Shown: positions 1-5,913 of the stretch, piece by piece
How the letters are laid out: every line of letters begins with the position of its first letter
How positions within the stretch are numbered: the stretch's first letter is position 1
NCBI GenBank assembly: GCA_016199375.1
Contig: JACQGV010000120.1
Location: 1 to 6,612, forward strand
Length of the DNA stretch: 6,612 nt
From: Chloroflexota bacterium
Lineage (GTDB): Bacteria; Chloroflexota; Dehalococcoidia; SHYM01
Reading direction: 5' to 3'
The notes under the pieces: generated by a model
What the model was told of the DNA's origin: nothing
Seen by the model: only the letters and a program-made list of their open reading frames with translations
Database searches by the model: none
Made by a program: the position numbers and the translations under genes

Positions 1-429
1 CTGCAGCTCATCCTCACTCCCCGTAAGGAAGTGCCAGTTCGGCAGCTTATCCACACCCCACTTGACCGTTGCCGCAGCCATATCGTCCACCGAGTTGACC
101 GCTGAGTTCACGTTCACTGCCAGGAACACCATGCTTGCTGCATTAGGCCCCAACCCTTCATTTACCGTCCGAAAGTTGAGTGCCGTTAATGGGCAAACAT
201 CCGTACACTTGGGATCGAGGAAGGCTAGGACAACCACCCTGCCTCGGAAGTCCGAAGGGGCCACAGCCGCTCCGTGGTGGTCCGTCAGCTTGAAATCCTC
301 GGCTCGCCCAACGATTTGGGTGCCCTGATAGACGGCAACCTGCCCGGAAGGCACCAACTCGCTCCGGCAGCCCGTGATCACCAAGCCCCAAAGGAGGAGA
401 ATGGCAATGGGCACCCCGAAGGGCCGCAT
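1..429 (-). CDS. SCO1/SenC-family copper-chaperone lipoprotein, partial (C-terminus beyond left edge)
   Basis: This is the N-terminal 143 codons of a SCO1/SenC protein, and no stop occurs before the window edge. Residues 1-20 form a signal peptide ending in the lipobox ITGC (Cys21), so the protein should be a lipoprotein on the outer face of the cytoplasmic membrane. A thioredoxin-like domain follows, with the SCO motif CTDVCP (Cys75 and Cys79, CxxxC) inside a buried strand, and later WHFLTGS (132-138), which is characteristic of the family. The third copper ligand, a His, would lie past the edge. Known family role: copper delivery to, or thiol reduction of, the CuA site of cytochrome c oxidase subunit II. 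The ATG overlaps the stop of the upstream thioredoxin gene as TGATG and has a strong Shine-Dalgarno (AAGGGGGG, 5 nt spacing), so the two are co-translated. The family call is firm; the copper role here is inferred. Confidence 0.9.
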   Translation of the reverse strand, partial: MRPFGVPIAILLLWGLVITGCRSELVPSGQVAVYQGTQIVGRAEDFKLTDHHGAAVAPSDFRGRVVVLAFLDPKCTDVCPLTALNFRTVNEGLGPNAASMVFLAVNVNSAVNSVDDMAAATVKWGVDKLPNWHFLTGSEDELQ

Positions 430-1064
430 CACGACCCCCCTTGAAAGAAGCTGGCGACCTTCTGCTGGAGCTGCTCTTTGCTCACAAAGGGGCCTACGTG
501 GACCTGTCTGATAACCCCTTGCCTGTCCAGGAAAAAGCTGGAGGGCAGGCCCAGGATGTTGTACCGTTTGGTTACGGTCTGGCCCGGGTCCAGCACGAAG
601 TTCCAAGTGTAGCCGCCCAGCTGCACGTACTCCGCGACGTCCCCTCGCGGCTCTCCCAAGTTCACAGCCACAACCGCGAAGCCACGGCCCTGATATTCGT
701 TGTAGACCTGCTGGATGATCGGCATCTCCACGCGGCAGGGGGCGCACCAGGTAGCCCAGAAGTTGACCAGCACCACTTGGCCTCGCAGCTCCCGCAGGGC
801 CAGCTTCTGCCCGTCCAGCCGCTCCAGGGCGAAGTCGGGCGCAGGCTTCCCTACCTCTGGGGGCCCGCTGGCACTTTGGGCAACTTCAGAAGGAGCAGGG
901 GCGCCTCCGCCGCTGCACGCCGCGGCGACTAGAGGAGCGATTGTAGCGGCCTTCAACCAGGGCCGCAGGGCCCTACGCCAAGGAGCACTACGAGGGCCCA
1001 GCCACAACAGGAAAGACGCCGAAAGCAATAGCCTTCCCAAAGCAAAACTCCCAACAGAAAGCAA
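429..1064 (-). CDS. TlpA/ResA-type membrane-anchored thiol-disulfide oxidoreductase
   Basis: This is a thioredoxin-fold protein of the TlpA/ResA/AhpC-TSA group. The domain spans about residues 70-211, with VGKPAPDF at the entry, the active site WCAPC (106-110) after NFWATW, and the cis-proline loop GLPSSFF (Pro174). The N-terminus is export-type: a hydrophobic stretch at 10-22, then a second at 39-49 ending in AAAC (Cys50) followed by SGGG, which looks like a lipoprotein cleavage site. The longest frame begins with TTG at 1064 without a convincing Shine-Dalgarno. A second TTG, at 954-956 (residue 37), would give a short signal peptide directly before the lipobox, so the start is uncertain. 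Expected role: a reductant on the outside of the membrane that keeps cysteines of apo-CuA, SCO or apocytochrome c reduced. The one-base overlap with the SCO gene supports the CuA branch. Domain assignment is firm; the specific substrate is inferred. Confidence 0.9.
   Translation of the reverse strand: MLSVGSFALGRLLLSASFLLWLGPRSAPWRRALRPWLKAATIAPLVAAACSGGGAPAPSEVAQSASGPPEVGKPAPDFALERLDGQKLALRELRGQVVLVNFWATWCAPCRVEMPIIQQVYNEYQGRGFAVVAVNLGEPRGDVAEYVQLGGYTWNFVLDPGQTVTKRYNILGLPSSFFLDRQGVIRQVHVGPFVSKEQLQQKVASFFQGGS
435..442 (-). promoter_or_regulatory. Ribosome binding site of the SCO gene, inside the end of the tlpA-like gene
   Basis: On the minus strand AAGGGGGG lies 5 nt before the ATG at 429. 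It is embedded in the last codons of the upstream gene (Gln-Gly-Gly-Ser-stop). It fixes the SCO start and supports translational coupling across the one-base overlap. Confidence 0.75.
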
Positions 1065-1082
1065 CCCTGCCTCTGGAAAGCG

Positions 1083-1097
1083 GGCCAGGAATTGGCC
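1083..1097. other. Small inverted repeat between the Cys-rich gene and the tlpA-like gene
   Basis: GGCCA (1083-1087) and TGGCC (1093-1097) can pair around a five-base loop in the 42-bp gap between the two genes. No T-run follows on the minus strand, so an intrinsic terminator is unlikely. It may be a weak processing or attenuation hairpin, or chance in GC-rich DNA. Confidence 0.2.
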
Positions 1098-1106
1098 GCG
1101 GGGAGA

Positions 1107-1499
1107 CTACAACTTGGGAGGCTGCTCGGGCACCGAGAGGGCGACTAAGGGATATAGAGAAGCGTGATGTGCTGATCGGGGGTGGCCGATGAGCCCTAGG
1201 TTGAGGAACGCCAGAGGCGGAGGGCTGGCACCAGGAACGCACGTCCCCTGGGGCGCTGCCATACAATCCGCACTATGCGCAGGGCCTGCCGGGCCAGCGC
1301 GGCCTGGATGTGGGGACTTCAGGTGGAGGTATATGGCCCCTTCTTCGCCCGCAGAATCGGCCATGCCACAGCCCCCGGTGGCTCCACATGGGAGGCCCGG
1401 TCCCAGCGCAGCAGTCACGAATATGACGAGCACCAGCAGTGTAGGCAATCGTAGCAGCATGGCGACTGGGCCTCGGGGCCCTGTTTCTTGTTCAATCAT
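1107..1499 (-). CDS. Small secreted Cys/His-containing protein, possibly metal-related
   Basis: I do not recognise a named family. The 130-aa frame has a hydrophobic segment at about residues 15-32 (LLRLPTLLVLVIFVTAAL), preceded by basic residues, as in a signal peptide. The predicted exported part carries four cysteines (38, 44, 79, 87), Met46 next to Cys44 in CGM, Met80 next to Cys79, and several histidines (59, 64, 75, 106, 111, 112). A Pro-rich stretch (93-95) precedes a short apolar patch (96-104), and the end is proline-rich (PEQPPKL). ATG at 1499 gives the full frame; Met14 (ATG at 1460) is an alternative directly before the hydrophobic segment. It lies 42 bp upstream of the TlpA-like gene on the same strand. 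The signal peptide, thiol/His/Met content and position suggest a periplasmic copper-handling or sensing role, but that is inference. It could also be non-coding; the opposite strand carries a long frame with no export signal. Confidence 0.5.
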   Translation of the reverse strand: MIEQETGPRGPVAMLLRLPTLLVLVIFVTAALGPGLPCGATGGCGMADSAGEEGAIYLHLKSPHPGRAGPAGPAHSADCMAAPQGTCVPGASPPPLAFLNLGLIGHPRSAHHASLYPLVALSVPEQPPKL

Positions 1500-1516
1500 A
1501 GCCTACCACGCAGCAT
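1496..1516 (-). other. Possible six-codon leader ORF overlapping the small gene's start
   Basis: The upstream copy of the 17-bp repeat ends in an ATG (1514-1516) that opens a six-codon frame (MLRGRL). Its TGA overlaps the ATG of the 130-aa frame as ATGA. This arrangement is typical of translational coupling, but it follows automatically from the repeat and there is no strong Shine-Dalgarno, so it may be incidental. Confidence 0.2.
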
Positions 1517-1530
1517 AGTCTACCACGCAG
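1497..1530 (-). repeat. Two-copy 17-bp tandem direct repeat at the operon's upstream end
   Basis: On the minus strand CTGCGTGGTAGACTATG (1530-1514) is followed at once by CTGCGTGGTAGGCTATG (1513-1497), a 16/17 match with no gap. The second copy ends in the candidate start codon of the Cys-rich gene. It could be a tandem operator, a recent replication-slippage duplication, or a doubled translation-initiation segment. Its location upstream of the first visible gene of the SCO/TlpA cluster is where a regulator would bind. Confidence 0.6.
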
Positions 1531-1610
1531 CCGCTGACGCTGGGCGAGCTACACGCTAGCCCTGTCGCGGGCCGGCGGGCGGGGCACCAAGGAGGGCCAG
1601 GCTCCTGGGC

Positions 1611-2498
1611 TTACTTCTTGTCCGGCTTGACCAGCTTGGGCGTCAGCAGGTTGCCGTCCCACCAGTTAGTGTAGGCGCCCCCGTAGGGGCCGTCGCGGTT
1701 CTCCAGGGCCGCCTTGAGGCCCTGGGTCTGGGAGATCTGGCGGAAGGTGTCGCCTGGCCCCGCCCGGGAGGCGATGGCGTCGAACTCGTCGGCGGTGCGG
1801 ATCATGGCGTCCAGCCCCATGATCTCGTACCAGCGGTTGATGCACTGCTTGTGGGACTGGAGCAGGGTCGTCGGCAGGATGGCGATCCGGTTCGCCAGCC
1901 GCTCCACCGTCGCCTCCAGCTTCTCCTCCGGCACCGACCGGTTGACCATGCCGATGCGCTCCGCCTCCTTGCCGCTGATGGCGTCGCCGCAGTACATGAT
2001 CTCCTTGGTCTTGCGCAGGCCGATGGTCAGGGGCCAGAACCCCAGGGTGTGGTGGATGCCCAGGGCCCGCGCCTGGGGCACGCCGAAGATGCAGTCCTCG
2101 GCGGCGATGATAATGTCGCAGGAGCCCGCCAGGTCGTTGCCGCCCGCCAGGCAGAAGCCGTGGACCTGGGCGATCACGGGTTTGCGCATGTACCACAGCA
2201 GCCGCATCCAGCGCTCCCCCGAGCGGCGCAGGGAATAGATGCTCTCCTCCAGGCTCCGCTGCCCCTGGTAGGCGCCGGGCCGTCCGGTGCCGCTCAGGTC
2301 ATAGCCGGCGCTGAAGGCCCGCCCCGACCCCTTGATGACCAGCACCCGCACCTGGGTGTCGTCATCGGCCTCCTGGACCGCCCGGTCCAGCTCGTCCCGC
2401 AGCTCGCCGCTCATGGCATTGAGCTTTTCGGGGCGGTTCAGGGTGATCTTGGCTACGTGTCCCTTGGTCTCGTAGAGCAGGTTGGCGTAGGTGCCCAT
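1611..2498 (-). CDS. Enoyl-CoA hydratase/isomerase (crotonase) family protein with altered catalytic residues
   Basis: This is a 295-aa crotonase-superfamily enzyme acting on an acyl-CoA thioester in the cytoplasm. Visible motifs are LNRPEKLNAM (20-29), the CoA/oxyanion segment FSAGYDLSG (62-70), and the second oxyanion segment HGFCLAGGNDLAGSCD (113-128) followed by FGVPQARALG (138-147). Aligned by eye with rat mitochondrial enoyl-CoA hydratase, Glu144 corresponds to Asp122 and Glu164 to Gln142, so simple water addition is doubtful. Isomerase, hydrolase, decarboxylase or unusual hydratase activity is possible. Compared with the usual 255-265 aa it has an insertion after the first oxyanion motif (about 71-100) and a longer C-terminal tail. 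The ATG at 2498 is chosen because it follows AGGAAGGAAGAGGGAG and lies about 37 nt downstream of the predicted transcription start. The frame stays open upstream to a TTG at 2570, but that codon falls inside the -35 box. It is divergent from serA. Confidence 0.9.
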   Translation of the reverse strand: MGTYANLLYETKGHVAKITLNRPEKLNAMSGELRDELDRAVQEADDDTQVRVLVIKGSGRAFSAGYDLSGTGRPGAYQGQRSLEESIYSLRRSGERWMRLLWYMRKPVIAQVHGFCLAGGNDLAGSCDIIIAAEDCIFGVPQARALGIHHTLGFWPLTIGLRKTKEIMYCGDAISGKEAERIGMVNRSVPEEKLEATVERLANRIAILPTTLLQSHKQCINRWYEIMGLDAMIRTADEFDAIASRAGPGDTFRQISQTQGLKAALENRDGPYGGAYTNWWDGNLLTPKLVKPDKK

Positions 2499-2514
2499 CT
2501 CCCTCTTCCTTCCT
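2499..2514 (-). promoter_or_regulatory. Purine-rich ribosome binding site deciding the crotonase start
   Basis: AGGAAGGAAGAGGGAG directly precedes the ATG at 2498, with an AGGAAG core 6 nt from it. It selects this start over the upstream in-frame TTG at 2570. Confidence 0.7.
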
Positions 2515-2541
2515 AACCGGCCGCTTTCTGCCGGTGGCCCG

Positions 2542-2570
2542 ATGATAGCATCAGCGCCCGCCGCCTTCAA
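2542..2570 (-). promoter_or_regulatory. Sigma70-type promoter for the crotonase gene
   Basis: On the minus strand TTGAAG (2570-2565) is separated by exactly 17 bp from TATCAT (2547-2542). The -10 is preceded by TGC, giving an extended -10. Transcription would start near 2535, leaving a leader of roughly 37 nt that contains the Shine-Dalgarno. The spacing and the match quality in otherwise GC-rich DNA make this a good candidate. Confidence 0.6.
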
Positions 2571-2594
2571 CGCCCCCCCCGTGAGCGCCTTCCC

Positions 2595-2603
2595 TGATAT
2601 ACT
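2595..2603 (+). promoter_or_regulatory. Extended -10 promoter for serA
   Basis: TGATATACT reads as TGn plus TATACT (five of six bases match the -10 consensus). The expected -35 position (about 2575-2580) is a C-run, so this would be an extended -10 promoter without a -35. Transcription would begin near 2610, giving a leader of about 32 nt before the ATG at 2642. Confidence 0.5.
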
Positions 2604-2631
2604 TTTGAGAACCCGGCAATCTCTAGCCGTA

Positions 2632-2637
2632 GAGGAG
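2632..2637 (+). promoter_or_regulatory. Ribosome binding site of serA
   Basis: GAGGAG lies 4 nt before the ATG at 2642, which also begins a canonical PGDH N-terminus (PYRILVADPI). It fixes the serA start. Confidence 0.7.
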
Positions 2638-2641
2638 CGCT

Positions 2642-4225
2642 ATGCCCTACCGAATTCTGGTGGCCGACCCCATCGCCCAGGAGGGCATCGCCCTGCTGGA
2701 GCGGGCGGGACAGGTGGACGTAAAGCTCCGCCAGAAGGAGGCGGAGCTGGAGAAACTCGTGGGCGACTACGATGCCCTGGTAGTCCGCAGCGAGACCAAG
2801 GTGACCGCCCCCATAATCCGAGCGGGCAAGAAGCTGCAGGTGATCGGCCGCGCCGGCGTGGGCGTGGACACCATAGATGTGGACGCCGCCACGGCGCAGG
2901 GCGTCATCGTGGTGAATGCCCCCGCCGGCAACACCATCTCCACCGCCGAGCACACCCTGGCGCTCATGCTGGCCCTGGCCCGCAACCTACCCCAGGCCCA
3001 CGCCTCCCTGAAGGCCGGCGAGTGGAGCCGCTCCCAGTTCACCGGGGTGGAGCTGCGCCACAAGGTGCTGGGCATCTTCGGCCTGGGGCGGGTGGGCTCC
3101 GAGGTCGCCCGGCGGGCCCTGGCCTTTCAAATGCGAGTGCTGGGCCATGACCCCTTCGTCTCCGAGGCACTGGCCCAGCAGCTGGGCGTCCAGCTAGCCA
3201 GCCTGGAGGAGCTGCTGCGCCAGGCCGACTTCATCACCGTCCACACGCCCCTCAGCGTGGACACCCGTGGCCTCCTCGGGGAGCGGGAGCTGCGGCTGGT
3301 GAAGCCCACGGTGCGGCTCCTGAACGTGGCGCGGGGCGGCATCATTGATGAGGCGGCCCTGGTCCAGGCCCTGGACGAGGGACGGGTGGCGGGCGCGGCC
3401 CTGGACGTCTTCTCCCAGGAGCCGCCTCCGGCGGGCCATCCCCTGGTGGGGCATCCCAAGGTGATCGTGACGCCCCATCTGGGGGCCTCAACAGCGGAGG
3501 CCCAGACCAGCGTCGCCACGGATGTGGCGGAGCAGGTTGTGGACGTCCTGCAGGGGCGTCCGGCCCGCTATGCCGTGAACGCCCCCTTCGTTCCGCCCGA
3601 GGCGATGGCCGCCCTGGGGCCCTTTGTCCCCCTCTGCCAGGCCTTGGGGAGCCTGGCGCGGCAGCTCGCCGAGGGCCAGCCCAGCGCCGTCGCCATCCAC
3701 TACCAGGGCGAGGTGGCGGCCCACCCCACAGTGGTGCTGCGGGCCGCCGTCCTGCAAGGTCTCCTGGAGGGCTCCAGCGAGCAACGGGTGACGGTCACCA
3801 ACGCCTCTCTCATCGCCCAGGCCCACGGGTTGCGCCTGAGCGAGCATACCGAGCCGACGGCGGAGGCCTACAACAGCCTCATCACCGTCGAGGTGGCCGC
3901 CACCGGTGGCACCTGCACCGTGGCGGGAACCATCTTCCAGGGCAAGTCCCACCTCGTCCGGGTGGACAGCTACTGGGTGGACCTGGTGCCCACGGGCGGC
4001 TACTGGCTCTTCAGCCACCACCTGGACCGGCCGGGGATGATCGGCAACGTGGGCACGGTGTGCGGCCAGCACGACATCAACATCAGCTCCATGCAGGTGG
4101 GGCGGGAGCGCCCGCGGGGACGGGCCATGATGATCGTGGGGCTGGACGAGCCCATCGGCGAGGAGCAGCTAGCCAAGATCCGGGCCATCCCCAACGTCTA
4201 CAACGCGAAGCTGGTCAAGCTCTAG
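2642..4225 (+). CDS. serA: D-3-phosphoglycerate dehydrogenase, long (ASB + ACT) form
   Basis: This enzyme oxidises 3-phosphoglycerate to 3-phosphohydroxypyruvate with NAD+, the first committed step of serine synthesis, in the cytoplasm. The 527-aa protein has the standard long layout. The substrate-binding domain is split (about 4-100 and 284-315) around the Rossmann domain (101-283), with the dinucleotide motif GLGRVG (147-152) and Asp170 at the end of the second strand, favouring NAD over NADP. The catalytic triad is complete: Arg231 in NVARGG, Glu260 in FSQEPP, His279 in TPHLGAST. An allosteric substrate-binding (ASB) domain covers about 318-445. A C-terminal ACT domain covers about 455-527 and includes HHLDRPGMIG and DINISSMQVGR, the usual site for serine feedback. 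Length and motifs match bacterial long-form PGDHs. It has its own promoter, diverges from the crotonase gene, and no other serine-pathway gene is visible. Confidence is very high. Confidence 0.97.
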   Translation: MPYRILVADPIAQEGIALLERAGQVDVKLRQKEAELEKLVGDYDALVVRSETKVTAPIIRAGKKLQVIGRAGVGVDTIDVDAATAQGVIVVNAPAGNTISTAEHTLALMLALARNLPQAHASLKAGEWSRSQFTGVELRHKVLGIFGLGRVGSEVARRALAFQMRVLGHDPFVSEALAQQLGVQLASLEELLRQADFITVHTPLSVDTRGLLGERELRLVKPTVRLLNVARGGIIDEAALVQALDEGRVAGAALDVFSQEPPPAGHPLVGHPKVIVTPHLGASTAEAQTSVATDVAEQVVDVLQGRPARYAVNAPFVPPEAMAALGPFVPLCQALGSLARQLAEGQPSAVAIHYQGEVAAHPTVVLRAAVLQGLLEGSSEQRVTVTNASLIAQAHGLRLSEHTEPTAEAYNSLITVEVAATGGTCTVAGTIFQGKSHLVRVDSYWVDLVPTGGYWLFSHHLDRPGMIGNVGTVCGQHDINISSMQVGRERPRGRAMMIVGLDEPIGEEQLAKIRAIPNVYNAKLVKL

Positions 4226-4266
4226 CGCCCTGATTCGCAAGTCTTTCACAAAACTCGCATCCCACT

Positions 4267-4283
4267 CTGGCTCAGGACGCCAG
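4267..4283. other. Weak hairpin in the convergent gap between serA and the tauE-like gene
   Basis: CTGGC (4267-4271) and GCCAG (4279-4283) pair around a seven-base loop, directly after the stop of the tauE-like gene on the minus strand. The stem is only 5 bp and neither strand has a following T-run, so it is not a canonical intrinsic terminator. Nothing stronger is seen in the 58-bp gap. Confidence 0.2.
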
Positions 4284-5042
4284 TTAGGAAAGGGCCGTTA
4301 TCACCAGCTTGACCGCCGCCACCAGGAGCACGACCGCCAGCAGCCGCCGCAGCAGCAGGCCGGAGAAGCGGCTGGCGCCCAGGTAGGAGCCCGCCAGCCC
4401 GCCCAGGAACGCCGCCGGTATCAGAGCGGCCAGGGGGCCCAGCTCGAAGTTGCCGCCCAGGGCGCGGCCCAGCAGCCCGCTGAGGGAGTTGGCGACGATG
4501 AAGGCGGCGGAGACCGCCGCCGTCTGCTTGGTCGTGGCCCAGCGCAGCAGGATCAGCAGCGGGCTCAGGAAGATCCCCCCTCCCACCCCGACGACGCCGG
4601 ACAGGAGCCCGATCCCGCCTCCCAACGGCAGCGCCACGCCCAGCGGCGGGCGCTGGGTGGCCTCGGCGGCGCCCCTGGGCTCCAGCCGCAAGCCCAATCG
4701 CAGGGCCGCGAAGGCCAGCACCGCCGCCAGCAGCAGACCGTATAGCTCCGGCCTCACACCCAGCAGGCCGCCCAGGAACGCAGCAGGGACGGCGGCCAGG
4801 ACGAAGGGCCCCAGCAGACGCCAGGAGAGATGGCCGGCCCGCCAGAAAGCCACGGTCCCCGTCCCCGCCACCAGGACGTTCAGCACCAGGGCCGTGGTGG
4901 CCATCTGCATGGGCGCGAAGGCGAACAGGGACAGCACTGCCAGGTAGCCCGAGGCCCCACCGTGCCCCACCGAGGAATAGAGGAAGGCGACCGCGCAGAC
5001 CAGGGCGCTGAGCCCCAGGAGGAGCGGCATATCCAGCGTCAC
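4284..5042 (-). CDS. TauE/SafE-family sulfite exporter-like membrane protein
   Basis: This is a 252-aa, very hydrophobic protein with about seven or eight transmembrane segments, the usual size of the TauE/SafE family (DUF81). It shows the family's two related halves: SSVGHGGASGYLA near the N-terminus (23-35) and GVVGVGGGIFLSPLLIL in the middle (149-165). The second half of each repeat contains PAAFLGG (86-92 and again near 212). Family members export sulfite, sulfoacetate, taurine-derived sulfur or other organic anions; the substrate here cannot be told. The start is GTG at 5042, backed by AGGAAGG 6 nt upstream; an ATG at 5030 (codon 5) is a weaker alternative. It lies 39 bp downstream of the endonuclease III gene on the same strand and is probably co-transcribed with it. 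No sulfur-metabolism gene is visible, so the neighbours give no functional hint. The family call is firm. Confidence 0.9.
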   Translation of the reverse strand: MTLDMPLLLGLSALVCAVAFLYSSVGHGGASGYLAVLSLFAFAPMQMATTALVLNVLVAGTGTVAFWRAGHLSWRLLGPFVLAAVPAAFLGGLLGVRPELYGLLLAAVLAFAALRLGLRLEPRGAAEATQRPPLGVALPLGGGIGLLSGVVGVGGGIFLSPLLILLRWATTKQTAAVSAAFIVANSLSGLLGRALGGNFELGPLAALIPAAFLGGLAGSYLGASRFSGLLLRRLLAVVLLVAAVKLVITALS

Positions 5043-5048
5043 GGGCGG

Positions 5049-5055
5049 CCTTCCT
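5049..5055 (-). promoter_or_regulatory. Ribosome binding site selecting the GTG start of the tauE-like gene
   Basis: AGGAAGG on the minus strand lies 6 nt before the GTG at 5042. This supports GTG as the true start rather than the ATG at 5030. Confidence 0.65.
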
Positions 5056-5081
5056 GGGAGGGCCTGGGGCCGGGCGACACG

Positions 5082-5858
5082 CTAGCGCCTCCGGCTCGCC
5101 GTGAGGCGACGGGCGACCGCTCTGGCGCCCGGCCCGGCGGCGCCGCTCTCGAAGAGGGGCCGCGCGGGGCAGCGGTCGGCGAAGAGGCAGCGGCTGCACT
5201 CAGGCCGCTGGGCATGGCAGACCCGCCGCCCGTGGAGGATGAGACCCATGTGCAGGGTATAGACCTCCTCCGGTGGCACCTGGCTCTCCAGGATCGCGTG
5301 GGCCTGCTCCGGCGTCACCCTGGGGCCCAGGAGCCCCAGCCGGTGAGCTACCCGGAACACGTGGGTGTCCACCGGCAGGGCGGGCTTGTCCAGGGAGAAG
5401 AGGAGCACGCAGGCCGCCGTCTTGGGCCCGACGCCAGGCAGGGAGCAGAGCCAGGCCCGGGCCTCCTCCAGGGGCAGCCCCGCCAGGAAGCCGATATCCA
5501 GGTCGCCCCGTCGCTGGCGGACCTCCCGCAGCACCGCCTGGATGCGGGGCGCCTTGACGCTGGCCAGGCCGCCGACCTTGATCGCGGCGGCCACCTCCTC
5601 GACGCGGGCGACCGCCACCGCCGCCAGGGAGCCGAAACGCTCCCGGAGCTGCGCGTAGGCCCGCCCCGAGTTCAGGTCCGAGGTGTTCTGGGAGAGGATG
5701 GTCTCCACCAGCTCGTCGAGGGGCGGGTGCCGCTGGCGGGGCGGGCGCTCCCCGTACTCGTCGCGCAGGCGCGCCACGACCTCGGCGATGGGGAGGGGCG
5801 GCGCAGGTCTGATTGCAGTGCGGCGCTTGGTCACCGGTGTGCGTCCAACTGTATTCAC
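5082..5858 (-). CDS. nth: Endonuclease III (DNA glycosylase/AP lyase)
   Basis: This is a base-excision-repair enzyme that removes oxidised pyrimidines and nicks the abasic site. Of the 258 aa, residues 24-230 are the HhH-GPD/endonuclease III core: ILSQNTSD (54-61), the helix-hairpin-helix LPGVGPKTA (140-148) with catalytic Lys146, and VDTHVFRV (163-170) with catalytic Asp164. The iron-sulfur loop is intact with the exact C-x6-C-x2-C-x5-C spacing (Cys214, 221, 224, 230). It is longer than E. coli Nth (211 aa) through a basic N-terminal tail of about 23 residues and an Arg/Ala-rich tail after the cluster. The longest frame starts at GTG 5858 without a clear Shine-Dalgarno. A second GTG nine codons in (residue 9) is possible, so the N-terminus is uncertain. 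It is first in a probable pair with the tauE-like gene. Its G+C is far higher than that of the genes just upstream. Confidence 0.95.
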   Translation of the reverse strand: MNTVGRTPVTKRRTAIRPAPPLPIAEVVARLRDEYGERPPRQRHPPLDELVETILSQNTSDLNSGRAYAQLRERFGSLAAVAVARVEEVAAAIKVGGLASVKAPRIQAVLREVRQRRGDLDIGFLAGLPLEEARAWLCSLPGVGPKTAACVLLFSLDKPALPVDTHVFRVAHRLGLLGPRVTPEQAHAILESQVPPEEVYTLHMGLILHGRRVCHAQRPECSRCLFADRCPARPLFESGAAGPGARAVARRLTASRRR

Positions 5859-5913
5859 ACGACGGCCGCTGAGAAGACCAAGCCCGGCCGAGCGTGCGGA
5901 AAGCCTGTCACCG

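Noticed and set aside
158..391. Minus-strand 77-codon open frame at the left end
   Set aside because: The SCO frame on the same strand contains a lipobox and CTDVCP, so this frame is only its out-of-frame shadow.
1189..1518. Plus-strand frame of 109 codons opposite the small Cys-rich gene
   Set aside because: It has no signal peptide or recognisable domain and runs against the direction of the operon. It cannot be fully excluded, since the minus-strand gene is itself only moderately supported.
1851..2516. Plus-strand open frame of 221 codons opposite the crotonase gene
   Set aside because: Antisense shadow of a gene with clear motifs; its composition (Gln, Ala, Val, His) fits reverse-strand GC-rich coding DNA.
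2499..2570. N-terminal extension of the crotonase to a TTG at 2570
   Set aside because: The TTG falls within the predicted -35 box, and the added residues do not resemble a crotonase N-terminus. The ATG at 2498 has a strong Shine-Dalgarno.
4226..4283. Bidirectional intrinsic terminator between the convergent genes
   Set aside because: Only a 5-bp stem is found and there is no T-run on either strand.
4246..5199. Long open frame (317 codons) on the minus strand, overlapping the tauE-like gene in another frame
   Set aside because: It is dominated by Arg, Gly, Ala and Pro, the mark of a shifted frame in high-GC DNA. The tauE-like frame has clear membrane segments and family motifs, so this is a shadow.
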